From Sphingobacteriales bacterium (GTDB lineage Bacteria > Bacteroidota > Bacteroidia > UKL13-3): a stretch of 36,589 nt of DNA. This document shows positions 1 to 9,091 of the stretch, piece by piece. The DNA lies in the NCBI GenBank assembly GCA_021298155.1, contig JAJTEN010000021.1, positions 1 through 36,589 on the forward strand. Reading direction: 5' to 3'. Positions within the stretch are counted from its first letter, which is position 1, and every line of letters begins with the position of its first letter. The notes below the pieces were generated by a model, which saw only the letters and a program-made list of their open reading frames with translations, ran no database searches and was not told the origin of the DNA. Both the position numbers and the translations under genes were made by a program.

Positions 1-197
1 TGGATTGTTACAACATCAATGTTGTGCGCTTTGTTAGCAATAATTACCGATTTAAAATTAAAAACTTCTTGTTTGAAGGTACTTAATTTTTGGTTAGCAA
101 GTTGTTGAGGAATTGTTTCACTGGTAGCGCTGCTACTCAGAATTACCCATGAACATATTAAGTATACCAACCCCCCCAAAATGATTATTCTTTTCAT
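1..197 (-). CDS. Truncated secreted or membrane-anchored protein, function unknown
   Basis: An open frame begins with ATG at 197 on the minus strand and runs off the left edge after 65 codons. The N-terminus (MKRIIILGGLVYLICSWVIL) has a basic start and a long hydrophobic core, so it is a signal peptide or membrane anchor; a Ser/Ala/Thr-rich stretch follows, and then a polar, Gln/Lys-rich part. No domain can be recognised in what remains. The start codon lies only 9 bases after the T-run of the terminator at 207-235, so the gene either has a promoter upstream of that hairpin or depends on readthrough from the PhoX-like gene. The frame has no internal stop, but because it is truncated its function cannot be stated. 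Confidence 0.6.
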   Translation of the reverse strand, partial: MKRIIILGGLVYLICSWVILSSSATSETIPQQLANQKLSTFKQEVFNFKSVIIANKAHNIDVVTI

Positions 198-206
198 GAT
201 AATAAC

Positions 207-235
207 AAAAAAACGGGGTTGGCTAACCAACCCCG
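207..235 (-). terminator. Rho-independent terminator after the PhoX-like gene
   Basis: A perfect 9-bp stem (CGGGGTTGG / CCAACCCCG, 214-222 with 227-235) with a 4-base loop is followed on the minus strand by seven T (207-213). It lies 31 bases past the stop codon of the PhoX-like gene. It also lies within the leader of the next gene, whose ATG is at 197. Confidence 0.9.
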
Positions 236-266
236 ACGCAAAAACTAAATAGAAACGAAAACAAAT

Positions 267-2123
267 TTATTCAACTACAAATTTTAAAGATTCACCCTTC
301 TCATTCATGATGATATAAATTCCACTTGACAAATTGGTAACATCAACCGTTTTTACATCACGGTGAACACTTAAACGCTTACCACTTAAATCATAAATGG
401 CTACATCCATTACTTTATCTAAGTTTAACTCACGTGCAACTGGATTAGGATATACTGAGAATGTTGGCGTACCAGCTCTTTTAATTTCACTCAATGCAGT
501 AGGTACTCCATCCCAACCACTTATTGCATAGGTTAATGAATTATTGTATGGAAAAGTATTAGTGGTTGATGGATGTTGAGAATTAATCAACATAGTTTTG
601 CTATCCAAGGCAATGGCACCTGTTATTTCTGCTCCTGGAGGACAGGCTGAGAACCTAACTAAATCATTGAAAGTTGGATTAGGAATATCCATATCTAATA
701 AAAACGACTCACAAATAGTTTGATTACTACCTTGGTATTCTGCCGGCATTCTACCCCAGTTTCTACCATTCAAATCTTCTTGAATAATCATGTAAGTTTT
801 ATTCTTAATTGTCATAAAGTTTAAGCCATCAGGATTAGAGAAATGCGTATTAGGATATTGATTAACTGGCTTAGAAGTTGCAGAACCACTGAAAGGTCCA
901 CCTTCAATATATGTTTTAACTTCATTTGTAGCTAAGTCTAACTCCAAAACGCGACCATAGTAATCTCTAAAAGCACCATTTCTAACTGAATCTGCAGCAG
1001 CTAAATCAGAATTAGGGAAGTCTGTCCCTGTTACAACTTTGTAACGATTTTTATAGGCGATTACTAAATGTGGAGCAATGGCACCGGTTGTTTTGAATGC
1101 ATTTCCTACATTATCATTACCTGTTTCAGTAACATAAACTTTACCATTGGCTTTATTGTAAGCACCCCATTCTAAACGCGTAAACATAGTGGCTCCTCTT
1201 CTTATGGCAATAGAACGAATGTTAACGAAAGAATCTAATTCGTTTTCAATGGTAATCCATTTTGTAGGCGCATCATGCTTGTATACTGAAGTAACACCTG
1301 AGGTAAAATCACCAGCTTTATCAGCTACAAACTTTACTAAAATACCAGGGGTACCATCTTCAAATAAGAAAACTGTTTTGTTATCAGGCAGAATAGCTCC
1401 GCCTTCCCATCCGCCTCTACCCCAATTATACTGCTTACGGATAGCTTTAGCTTGTCTAGGATCAATTTCTACATTCCAATTCCAATTTTGGAATTTTTTC
1501 AATGATTTTCCATTCATACCAGGGAAACCAGCAGGTGTAGAAATACCAATTGTAAAATCTGCTGTATCGCGCAATCCACCGCTAATAGAAGCATTGCTGC
1601 TTGCCATCCACTCTTCTGAAGTCCAAATTCTACCATCAGGTCCAACCAAACCACCGCAATTCATTCCCGTTTCACCAGTAATATTTGTGAAATCTACATT
1701 AAAGAATTTACCAGAGCGACCATCATTTAATGTTTGCGGAACAATTTCTAAAACGTCACCATTTAATCTGCGTAACTTAAAAACGGTCATACCACCCCCA
1801 TCACCAATCATGTCATTCTTCTGAATCATTTCATGATTTACAGAAACCCAACCTAAATCAGTTGTAGATTCTTTATCAGGTGTAAATCCAATAAAATCAT
1901 GCCATTGTTTCGCAATTGTCTTGCCAGCTGCGTTTCCGTATGTAGCTGTGGTCTCAACAGTATCCACACCACCAACGAACAACACCTGCAATTTAAGCGG
2001 TGATTTAGGCATCCATACAGTTGGTACCGACCAAGAAGTATCGATATTAACTGGAAAAGGAATTTGGGCCATTGCTGCAAAGGAGCTTACTGCAGCTAAA
2101 GCTGAAAGTAATGTTTTTTTCAT
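267..2123 (-). CDS. PhoX-like (DUF839) alkaline phosphatase-family protein with T9SS sorting domain
   Basis: 618 residues. Residues 1-20 are a Sec signal peptide ending AMA-Q. The body (about 30-545) resembles the PhoX/DUF839 beta-propeller phosphatases. NHE is at 96-98, a GG..GRIWTSEE segment at 157-171 matches the family's GGTTPWGTxLSxEE region, and GRGGWEGG is at 235-242. A GAEITG...QHP block at 497-518 corresponds to the PhoX GAEVTG...NIQHPG block. Residues about 554-618 are a Por secretion C-terminal sorting domain (FSVYPNP start, then YDLSGK, SSGIYII, KFVVE end), so the protein should be exported through the outer membrane by T9SS and kept on the surface or released. Known PhoX enzymes are Ca/Fe-dependent phosphomonoesterases; activity here is inferred. 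It is a single gene ended by the hairpin at 207-235. A 96-base gap separates it from kbl. Confidence 0.85.
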   Translation of the reverse strand: MKKTLLSALAAVSSFAAMAQIPFPVNIDTSWSVPTVWMPKSPLKLQVLFVGGVDTVETTATYGNAAGKTIAKQWHDFIGFTPDKESTTDLGWVSVNHEMIQKNDMIGDGGGMTVFKLRRLNGDVLEIVPQTLNDGRSGKFFNVDFTNITGETGMNCGGLVGPDGRIWTSEEWMASSNASISGGLRDTADFTIGISTPAGFPGMNGKSLKKFQNWNWNVEIDPRQAKAIRKQYNWGRGGWEGGAILPDNKTVFLFEDGTPGILVKFVADKAGDFTSGVTSVYKHDAPTKWITIENELDSFVNIRSIAIRRGATMFTRLEWGAYNKANGKVYVTETGNDNVGNAFKTTGAIAPHLVIAYKNRYKVVTGTDFPNSDLAAADSVRNGAFRDYYGRVLELDLATNEVKTYIEGGPFSGSATSKPVNQYPNTHFSNPDGLNFMTIKNKTYMIIQEDLNGRNWGRMPAEYQGSNQTICESFLLDMDIPNPTFNDLVRFSACPPGAEITGAIALDSKTMLINSQHPSTTNTFPYNNSLTYAISGWDGVPTALSEIKRAGTPTFSVYPNPVARELNLDKVMDVAIYDLSGKRLSVHRDVKTVDVTNLSSGIYIIMNEKGESLKFVVE

Positions 2124-2219
2124 TTGTGTTTAAATTAATATGGCACAAATGTCTAATCGCCATGTTATGAAATTCTTTGCATGGGATTAATAAAAAACAA
2201 ACTAAATGTAAATTAATTT

Positions 2220-3410
2220 CTACTGAATAACACCCAATTCTTTACCAATTTTTTTGAAAGCAGCAATGGCATGATCTAGGTGGTTACGATCGTGTGCAGC
2301 AGAAATTTGAACACGAATTCTGGCCTGTCCTTTTGGAACCACTGGATAATAAAATCCAACCACATACACCCCTTCGTCAAGTAATTTGGCAGCAAAATCT
2401 TGTGAAAGTTTAGCATCATATAGCATCACTGGAACAATTGGATGTTCGCCGGGCTTAATGTCGAAACCCGCAGCGGTCATTTCTTTTCTAAAGTACTGGG
2501 TACTTTCCCATAATTTATCACGAAGCGAAGTGGTTTCTGTAAGCATATTTAATACTTCTATGCTGGCTCCCACAATAGATGGAGCAAGGGTATTCGAGAA
2601 CAGATAAGGTCTACTGCGCTGACGTAAAATATCTATAATTTCTTTTTTACCTGAAGTAAAACCACCCATGGCACCGCCCAGGGCTTTGCCTAATGTACCA
2701 GTGATGATATCTATTTTACCCAACACATCCCTGTACTCATGGGTTCCTCTGCCATTCGCTCCCATAAAGCCACTCGCGTGACATTCATCTACCATGATTA
2801 AAGAATTATATTTTTCTGCAAGCGCAACAATATGATCCAACTGGGCAATGGTTCCGTCCATACTAAACACGCCATCTGTTACAATAATACGGTTGCGGCA
2901 ATGTTGCGTAGCCTTCAACTTCTCTTCCAAATCTGCCATGTTATTGTGCTCATACCGATGACGCTCAGCCTTACATAAACGTACCCCATCAATAATAGAA
3001 GCATGGTTTAATGCATCACTAATAATAGCATCTTCTTCATTAAACAATGGTTCAAAAACACCTCCATTAGCATCAAAAGCGGCTGCGTATAAAATGGTAT
3101 CTTCAGTGCCCAAAAAGGCAGCAATTTTTGCTTCTAATTGTTTATGTATATCTTGCGTACCACAAATAAATCTTACAGAACTCATACCAAAACCATGCGT
3201 ATCTAAAGCACGCTTCGCTGCGTCTAGCACGCGTGGATGAGAAGATAAACCCAAATAGTTATTGGCACAAAATACAGAAACTTTTTGTCCGCTTGCCATA
3301 GTTACCTCTGCCCCTTGAGGCGAAGCAATAATGCGTTCTTTTTTATATAATCCGGCCGCTTCAATTTCGGCTAATTCTTTCTGTAATTGTTGTTGTAATG
3401 CTCCGTACAT
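2220..3410 (-). CDS. kbl: Glycine C-acetyltransferase (2-amino-3-ketobutyrate CoA ligase)
   Basis: 396 residues from the ATG at 3410 (MYGALQQQLQKEL), which matches the E. coli Kbl start and length (398). An in-frame upstream start at 3446 would add an unlikely 12-residue extension. This PLP enzyme of the alpha-oxoamine synthase family splits 2-amino-3-oxobutyrate with CoA into glycine and acetyl-CoA, the second step of threonine catabolism. Kbl-specific blocks are present: FCANNYLGL (48-56), GFGMSSVRFICGTQ (73-86), SDALNHASIIDGVRLCKAER (131-150), MVDECHASGF with cofactor Asp208 and His211, and the Schiff-base Lys242 in TGTLGKALGG. The C-terminus FYYPVVPKGQARIRVQ is also typical and separates it from BioF and serine palmitoyltransferase. 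Its partner tdh lies at 28808-29752, not adjacent. An ATAATTTCG element (3428-3436) lies 17 bases before the start. Confidence 0.96.
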   Translation of the reverse strand: MYGALQQQLQKELAEIEAAGLYKKERIIASPQGAEVTMASGQKVSVFCANNYLGLSSHPRVLDAAKRALDTHGFGMSSVRFICGTQDIHKQLEAKIAAFLGTEDTILYAAAFDANGGVFEPLFNEEDAIISDALNHASIIDGVRLCKAERHRYEHNNMADLEEKLKATQHCRNRIIVTDGVFSMDGTIAQLDHIVALAEKYNSLIMVDECHASGFMGANGRGTHEYRDVLGKIDIITGTLGKALGGAMGGFTSGKKEIIDILRQRSRPYLFSNTLAPSIVGASIEVLNMLTETTSLRDKLWESTQYFRKEMTAAGFDIKPGEHPIVPVMLYDAKLSQDFAAKLLDEGVYVVGFYYPVVPKGQARIRVQISAAHDRNHLDHAIAAFKKIGKELGVIQ

Positions 3411-3477
3411 ATCATTTATATTTTGTACGAAATTATAAAAAAACAAATGCCCTGTTTAAGAATTATTTCAAAAAGCA

Positions 3478-5772
3478 TTATTCCTGAACCAAAAACCTGA
3501 AAACCTTAGCATTACCATCATCATCCATGGCCTTTATAAAATATAAACCCGCAGGTAAGGAATGAATTTGTATAGCCGTTTCATAAGCTTCCAAGTTTCC
3601 ATTTAACCAAGCTCTACCCATATTATCAAAAATAGCATAGGTCATGCCAGCGCTATTTTTATCGGTTCGAACCGAAACAATAGATTTAGCTGGATTAGGA
3701 AATAAAATCCACGATGCAGATGATGAAGACTGCTCTTTAATACTACTAATAACTCCCGTAATTTTAGCTTCATACATGCGAATTCCACCCCTGGTGTTTC
3801 CAATCAATATTTCCGGAATACTATCTCCATCCAAATCTGCACTGGATACCGAAGTACGCGATCCAAAAAATAAATTACTAGGTGTGTTAGCGGCGGCATC
3901 GGCATACAACTGCGTAAGCTCTTCACAAACCCTATTCGGATTGGCATCAAAATTTCTAAATAAAAATACGCGACCTTGTTCGCTGCCCAATAATATTTCA
4001 TAATTGCCATCGCGATCCAAATCGCACACATGCGGGATAGAATAGCCATCAAAATAATAGGGAGTGCCCCCGCTAATAACCATTTCTGCAGCGGTAATTT
4101 TTCCAATAGAATCTATGGAAGGTGTGGCAGTAAAATTAGGCATAGTAGTAGAACCTTTATTTTCAAAGTAAGCCAAACTCCCATTCTTTCTACCCATAAC
4201 GATATCTAATTTTCCATCTTTATTTAGATCTATTAATTGCGGAGCAGCAGAGGTGCCTCCATACATGTTAAAATAATCTGAACTTTCTTTGGTAAAAGAA
4301 ATACTTGTGCCCACAGAAGTGTTCAAATAAAAATGCATTTTACCATTTAAATCGCCTATCAATAAATCTTGTTTGCCATCGCCGTTTAAATCGCCAAAGC
4401 TTGGAATAATGCGTTGAATTTTAGTAGCCCCAACATTTAAATTTAGGAAATTTGTATCTACCAATTCGTAAGCTGCTTTTACCTTTGACCCTATGTTTTT
4501 AAATAGAACCAAGCGGTCATTGCTATTAAAAGTTTGCGTAAACTGGCCTTGTGTAGCCACTACTAAATCTTTATCACCATCATTATCTATGTCTACAAAA
4601 ACAGGAATACTTCCTCCTCCCAAATCAACTGTTTGTCCTACTAAAAACTGATTATTCTGATAGGTAAATATAGGTCGTTTTGCAGTTCCCGTATTTTTAT
4701 AATATAGAATTTGATCTTTATTTTTAATCGCTGCATCAGCATTGGGCGCAACAAGCATATCTTTTTTCCCATCATTGTCTACATCAATTAAATATGAAGC
4801 AGGGAATAAAGGAACACTGGCTCTTACAGAATTGGAAGGGAACAAAGTGTCTTGCCTAATCATAGAATCTCTGCGCATACTTTGAATGCTTTTGCCATTT
4901 TCTAAATATATTAAATCACTAAACTCAGGATCACCATAAATTACATCTAAATCACCATCATCATCGGCATCAAACAGAGTAATGGTACTGCCATTGTGCT
5001 TAGCTGCACGCTTATAATTGCGGTAACACGGACTATTATCTCCGAGTATAAAGGCATTGGTATTTACCAAATAACTCATATTACCCCAACACTCATCTCT
5101 AAATAAAAACGCCATCGAATCGCAGCCATGGCCGCGTTCCTGACTCATATTCTGATAATACGTAATTACATTTCTGGAAAATGGCATAATCAAAATATCC
5201 AAATCGCCATCATTATCCATGTCTTCAATAGAAGGAATATCTGTATTATTTAACCCAATATTAGCTGGGGGTAAGGAACCCAAACCCACATCCATCAATT
5301 GATTTTTTTCTTGAACCCATTTCAATTTACCCGGCTCTGTGCTTACATTTTTTATCAAACGCATACCATTTGAAGAAATAAACTTGCCCGGTTCTGGTTG
5401 TGCATTAAAATCTACCTCAGTAAAAATATCAAGCTTACCATCACAATTGTAATCACGCAATAATACCCATTTAAATAATGGAGGAAACTGACTTTCATGT
5501 TCAGGCGCATATACATATTTTCCAGCTTTCCAGAGGTAGGTAGTAAGTTTACTACCGTGCCTATCAAATACCATTAAATCTAAAACATTATCTCCATCCA
5601 AATCTATTTTATTAAATTGAGGTGCATTGTAGCCTCCTGTAAAGGGATACAATAAAGTGTCTGAACCACCTAATTTAAAAGAGGCCTTGTTGCTTAATTT
5701 AAACTGAATGGGCTGTGCAAAAAGTATCAAGGGAAGCAACACTGTTAAAAAGATTATGGACAACTTTTTCAT
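3478..5772 (-). CDS. Secreted VCBS/FG-GAP repeat protein with T9SS sorting domain
   Basis: 764 residues from the ATG at 5772, chosen because MKKLSIIFLTVLLPLILFAQ is a clean signal peptide; an earlier in-frame ATG (5841) would put 23 odd residues before it and overlap murF's start. The mature protein carries ten Asp-rich calcium-loop motifs of the DxDxDG type, starting near residues 57, 107, 184, 268, 330, 394, 461, 515, 584 and 646. This is the FG-GAP/VCBS pattern that folds as a beta-propeller of the integrin type. Residues about 688-764 form a Por C-terminal sorting domain (ILFPNPAKS, then IFDNMGR, LPAGLYFIK, FRFLVQE), so it is predicted T9SS cargo displayed at the cell surface. No catalytic domain is visible; adhesion or carbohydrate binding is the usual suggestion but is not shown by the sequence. 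It is divergent from murF. Confidence 0.87.
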   Translation of the reverse strand: MKKLSIIFLTVLLPLILFAQPIQFKLSNKASFKLGGSDTLLYPFTGGYNAPQFNKIDLDGDNVLDLMVFDRHGSKLTTYLWKAGKYVYAPEHESQFPPLFKWVLLRDYNCDGKLDIFTEVDFNAQPEPGKFISSNGMRLIKNVSTEPGKLKWVQEKNQLMDVGLGSLPPANIGLNNTDIPSIEDMDNDGDLDILIMPFSRNVITYYQNMSQERGHGCDSMAFLFRDECWGNMSYLVNTNAFILGDNSPCYRNYKRAAKHNGSTITLFDADDDGDLDVIYGDPEFSDLIYLENGKSIQSMRRDSMIRQDTLFPSNSVRASVPLFPASYLIDVDNDGKKDMLVAPNADAAIKNKDQILYYKNTGTAKRPIFTYQNNQFLVGQTVDLGGGSIPVFVDIDNDGDKDLVVATQGQFTQTFNSNDRLVLFKNIGSKVKAAYELVDTNFLNLNVGATKIQRIIPSFGDLNGDGKQDLLIGDLNGKMHFYLNTSVGTSISFTKESSDYFNMYGGTSAAPQLIDLNKDGKLDIVMGRKNGSLAYFENKGSTTMPNFTATPSIDSIGKITAAEMVISGGTPYYFDGYSIPHVCDLDRDGNYEILLGSEQGRVFLFRNFDANPNRVCEELTQLYADAAANTPSNLFFGSRTSVSSADLDGDSIPEILIGNTRGGIRMYEAKITGVISSIKEQSSSSASWILFPNPAKSIVSVRTDKNSAGMTYAIFDNMGRAWLNGNLEAYETAIQIHSLPAGLYFIKAMDDDGNAKVFRFLVQE

Positions 5773-5780
5773 AAGTAAAG

Positions 5781-5788
5781 TATTTTTG
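5781..5788 (+). promoter_or_regulatory. Candidate -7 box for the murF operon
   Basis: TATTTTTG matches the Bacteroidota -7 consensus TAnnTTTG and lies 46 bases before the murF ATG in the 62-base divergent gap. No clear TTTG -33 element is seen 19-21 bases upstream, so confidence is limited. Confidence 0.35.
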
Positions 5789-5834
5789 AGGCAAGTTAAA
5801 GCTAAATTTCTTAATTTCATATTAATCCAATTAA

Positions 5835-7094
5835 ATGACAATACCTGAATTATATCAACTGTTTGTAAAGCATCCTATTGTTTGCACAGATACGCGTAAA
5901 CTAAGTGCAGGCTGCCTATTTTTTGCACTAAAAGGTGATAATTTTAATGGCAATCTATTTGCCAAAAAAGCCATAGAAGCAGGTGCTGCATATGTTGTGA
6001 TAGATGAAAATCAAACAGAAATGAATGGCCAATATATTTTGGTTCAAAACGTATTAGAAACATTACAAAATTTGGCAAGCTACCACCGAGAGCAACTCAA
6101 TATCCCCATCATTGCCATCGTAGGTTCGAACGGAAAAACCAGCACCAAAGAATTAATTACCGCAGTATTGCAAACCCAATTTAAAGTTTTAAGTACGCCT
6201 GGTAATTTTAATAATCATATTGGCTTACCCTTAACCTTGCTTATGTTGCAAAAAAGTCACCAAATTGGGGTAATTGAAATGGGTGCAAACCATGAAAATG
6301 AAAATGCCCTATTATGCGAAATTGCCAAACCTAGTTGCGGACTCGTTACCAACAATGGCAAAGACCATTTAGAAGGTTTTGGCAGCTTAGATGGTGTTAT
6401 TAGATCTAATTCAGAATTGTATACCTACCTCGCTAAACACAATGGATTAGCCTTTGTAAATGGGAATGATTCTGTTTTGTTAAAAGAAAGTGAACCTGTA
6501 AAAGATAGAATAATTTATCAGCAAAATGGACAAGCAAAACAATTGCAACCCAGCATATTATTTAGCTATGAAGACCAAGAAATAAACAGTTGTTTAAGTG
6601 GAGATTATAACTTTGATAATATTTTAGCAGCCCTCACAATTGGTAAATATTTTGGACTAACCCCAACGCAAATTAAATCTGGCATTGAATCGTATCAACC
6701 GCAAAACTTGCGTTCGCAATGGATACAGAAAGCACACAATGCAATATTTTTAGATGCATACAATGCAAATCCAAGTAGCATGGAATTGAGTATCAAAAAT
6801 TTCATTGCTATGCCCGGAGAAAATAAAGTATTGTTTTTAGGAGATATGTTTGAGTTAGGTAAATATGAAGATGAAGAGCACCAAAACTTAGTTAATTTCT
6901 GCATACAATTGGGACTAAAGCAGGTAATACTTGTGGGTAAAGCTTTTGCTAAAACAAGCTGTAATTACATTAAATTTATAGAAACCCAAGAGGCAGCAGA
7001 TTACATAAAACAATCAAATTATATTGGATATACCTTCTTTTTAAAAGGCTCGAGAGGCATGAAAATGGAAAGTTTGGTAGATTTAATTTCTTAA
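5835..7094 (+). CDS. murF: UDP-N-acetylmuramoyl-tripeptide--D-alanyl-D-alanine ligase
   Basis: 419 residues. A cytoplasmic Mur ligase that adds D-Ala-D-Ala to the UDP-MurNAc-tripeptide, the last soluble step of peptidoglycan precursor synthesis. The N-terminal domain has the MurE/MurF TDTRKLSAGCLFFALKG pattern (about 18-34). The central ATPase domain holds the P-loop GSNGKTSTKE (97-106), then TPGNFNNHIGLPLTLL (121-136, the MurF-specific block) and EMGANHENE near 147. The C-terminal domain holds DAYNANPSSM and LFLGDMFELG, which are MurF rather than MurE signatures. Length is slightly below E. coli MurF (452). It is first in a plus-strand cluster with the Xaa-Pro aminopeptidase (39-base gap) and the HAD phosphatase. 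It is not part of a classical dcw cluster here, which is common in Bacteroidota. Confidence 0.94.
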   Translation: MTIPELYQLFVKHPIVCTDTRKLSAGCLFFALKGDNFNGNLFAKKAIEAGAAYVVIDENQTEMNGQYILVQNVLETLQNLASYHREQLNIPIIAIVGSNGKTSTKELITAVLQTQFKVLSTPGNFNNHIGLPLTLLMLQKSHQIGVIEMGANHENENALLCEIAKPSCGLVTNNGKDHLEGFGSLDGVIRSNSELYTYLAKHNGLAFVNGNDSVLLKESEPVKDRIIYQQNGQAKQLQPSILFSYEDQEINSCLSGDYNFDNILAALTIGKYFGLTPTQIKSGIESYQPQNLRSQWIQKAHNAIFLDAYNANPSSMELSIKNFIAMPGENKVLFLGDMFELGKYEDEEHQNLVNFCIQLGLKQVILVGKAFAKTSCNYIKFIETQEAADYIKQSNYIGYTFFLKGSRGMKMESLVDLIS

Positions 7095-7133
7095 ATTAAT
7101 TGTATAGATTGCACCCATTAAAATTATTGGCAA

Positions 7134-8435
7134 ATGAGAAGAACAACCAAATACGATACCATACCAAACCATTTGTTTATTGAAAACAGAAAGAAGTTTG
7201 CGGCCCAATTAAAACCAAATAGTATTGCCATTTTTCATTCAAATGATGAACATCCGTGGAATGGAGATGCCACGCATATTTTTAAACAAAATTCTGATTT
7301 ATTTTGGCTGAGTGGTGTAGACCAAGAAGATACTATTCTGGTAATTGCTCCAGATTGTGTTGTACCAGAATACCGTGAAGCTTTATTTATAAAGCGAACC
7401 AGCGATATGATGGTGGTTTGGAACGGACATAAACTAACCATTGAAGATGCACAAACCGTTAGTGGTGTTGCCCATGTTTTTTGGTACGATGAGTTTAAAA
7501 CCAAAATACATTCTGCCATTAACTATGCGCAAAATATTTACCTTACTTTAAACGAAAACGATAGAGCTGTTATTCAAACTCCCTATCAAAATTTGCGCTT
7601 TGCACACGAGATAAGAAACGCATACCCATTGCATGAATACGAGCGTGCTGCCCCAATATTGCAGCGCTTACGTTCTGTAAAGTCTGATATAGAATTAGAC
7701 TTAATGAAAACAGCTATTTCTATTAGTGAGAAGATGATTAGAAGGGTAGCAAAAATGCTGAAGCCTGGTGTTTGGGAATACGAAATTGAAGCAGAGGTAA
7801 TTCATGAATATTTGCGTAATAGGGCGCGCGGACATTCATTTCATCCGATTGTGGCCAGTGGAGCTAATTCTTGTATTTTACACTATGTAGATAACAATCA
7901 ACAATGTAAAGATGGTGATTTATTGCTATTGGATAGCGGTGCAGATTATGCAAACTATGCCAGCGACATGACGCGTACCTTGCCAATCAATGGAAAATTT
8001 AATGCGCGTCAGAAAGCGGTTTATAACGCTGTTTTGCGCGTAATGAAAGCCGCAAAAGAACGCTTAAAACCAGGCACACTCCTTATGGAATACCACGTAG
8101 AAGTTGGTCAATTAATGGAGAAAGAATTAGTAGACTTAGGTTTGTTAAGTATCAACGATATTCAAAAACAAAATCCGAAATGGCCCGCGTACAAGAAATA
8201 TTTTATGCATGGCACCAGTCACTTTTTAGGCATAGATGTACACGATGTAGGCATGCGTTATGAGCCTATGCAAGCTGGCAATACCTTTAGTTGCGAGCCT
8301 GGTATTTACATTCCTGAAGAAAGCATTGGAATACGCTTAGAAAATGAAATTTTAATAACTGCCAATGGTAGCATAGACCTGATGGCACACATCCCAATTG
8401 AAGCAGAAGAGATTGAAATGCTAATGAACGCCTAA
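7134..8435 (+). CDS. pepP: Xaa-Pro aminopeptidase (M24B, PepP type)
   Basis: 433 residues. It has an aminopeptidase P N-terminal domain (about 8-150; IAIFHSNDEHPWNGDATHIFKQ and LFWLSGVDQEDTILV) followed by an M24 pita-bread catalytic domain (about 188-430). All five metal ligands of the family are visible: Asp267 and Asp278 (LLLLDSGADYANYASDMTRTLP), His363 (HGTSHFLGIDVHDVG), Glu388 (SCEPGIYIP) and Glu403 (RLENEILI). The enzyme releases an N-terminal residue preceding proline, using two Mn ions. There is no signal peptide, so it is cytoplasmic. Its stop TAA is immediately followed by the GTG start of the HAD gene, suggesting translational coupling. The symbol is assigned by family resemblance. 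Confidence 0.92.
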   Translation: MRRTTKYDTIPNHLFIENRKKFAAQLKPNSIAIFHSNDEHPWNGDATHIFKQNSDLFWLSGVDQEDTILVIAPDCVVPEYREALFIKRTSDMMVVWNGHKLTIEDAQTVSGVAHVFWYDEFKTKIHSAINYAQNIYLTLNENDRAVIQTPYQNLRFAHEIRNAYPLHEYERAAPILQRLRSVKSDIELDLMKTAISISEKMIRRVAKMLKPGVWEYEIEAEVIHEYLRNRARGHSFHPIVASGANSCILHYVDNNQQCKDGDLLLLDSGADYANYASDMTRTLPINGKFNARQKAVYNAVLRVMKAAKERLKPGTLLMEYHVEVGQLMEKELVDLGLLSINDIQKQNPKWPAYKKYFMHGTSHFLGIDVHDVGMRYEPMQAGNTFSCEPGIYIPEESIGIRLENEILITANGSIDLMAHIPIEAEEIEMLMNA

Positions 8436-9089
8436 GTGATAAATACCATTTTATTTGATATGGATGGGCTCTTAGTAGATTCTGAGCCCCTCTGGAAAGT
8501 AGCAGAAAAGAAAGTATTTGGCAGTCTTGGATTAAACCTAAGCGATGAATTGTTGAGGCAAGTAATGGGCTTTCGTTTAAACGAAGTTGTGGCGCATTGG
8601 TATGCCTATCAAGCATGGCCTGAACCAAATTTTGAAGCAACAGAAGAGGCTATCATTTGTTGTATGGAAGAATTGCTTGCTAAGCATGCTGTTGCCCTGC
8701 CTGGTGTTATAGAGAGTTTAATTGAGGTGAAAGCGCAAGGATTTAAGATTGCATTGGCTTCTTCATCTAGCATGCGCTTAATTGAAGTGGTAGTAAATAA
8801 ATTGGGCATAAAGCCTTATTTCCAATTGCTCTATTCTGCCGAAAGCGAACCCTATGGCAAACCCCACCCAGGGATATTTATAAGTGCTGCCAAACAATTA
8901 GGTTCAGACCCAAGTGAATGTTTGGTGGTAGAAGATTCTATTAATGGTGTAATTGCAGCCAAAGCAGCCAAAATGAAGTGTATAGCCATTCCGGAACACG
9001 AAAAACAAAACGATCCAAAGTTTGCAATAGCAGATTATACCCTAAGTTCTATGCTAACTTTTGTTGATTGTTTAAAAAGAATAAGATAA
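8436..9089 (+). CDS. HAD-IA phosphatase, HxpB/YniC-like (sugar or hexitol phosphatase)
   Basis: 217 residues starting at GTG 8436, directly abutting the preceding TAA. The start is placed by the catalytic motif, which begins at residue 7 (FDMDGLLVDSEPLW; nucleophile Asp8, acid/base Asp10). Motif II is ASSSS (108-112), motif III Lys142 in GKPHPGIF and motif IV VVEDSINGV (164-172). Overall it resembles E. coli YniC/HxpB closely (GLLVDSEPLW, Y.KPHP, EDS.NG..A.KAA.M, QNDP.F..AD). That family removes phosphate from 2-deoxyglucose-6-P and hexitol phosphates; the true substrate here is unknown. It is last in the murF cluster and ends 2 bases from the convergent LpxH-like gene, with no terminator hairpin between them. 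Confidence 0.86.
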   Translation: MINTILFDMDGLLVDSEPLWKVAEKKVFGSLGLNLSDELLRQVMGFRLNEVVAHWYAYQAWPEPNFEATEEAIICCMEELLAKHAVALPGVIESLIEVKAQGFKIALASSSSMRLIEVVVNKLGIKPYFQLLYSAESEPYGKPHPGIFISAAKQLGSDPSECLVVEDSINGVIAAKAAKMKCIAIPEHEKQNDPKFAIADYTLSSMLTFVDCLKRIR

Positions 9090-9091
9090 AA

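Noticed and set aside
1189-1824. 211-codon open frame on the plus strand
   Set aside because: It lies wholly antisense to the PhoX-like gene, has no recognisable motif, and its composition is that of a reversed coding frame.
3411-3446. 12-residue extension of kbl
   Set aside because: Homology to E. coli Kbl starts at 3410, and the added residues are AT-rich leader sequence.
5773-5841. N-terminal extension of the VCBS protein from ATG 5841
   Set aside because: The signal peptide begins at 5772, and the extension would overlap the murF start.
8287-8640. 117-codon minus-strand frame across the pepP/HAD boundary
   Set aside because: It covers two well-supported genes with catalytic motifs on the other strand.
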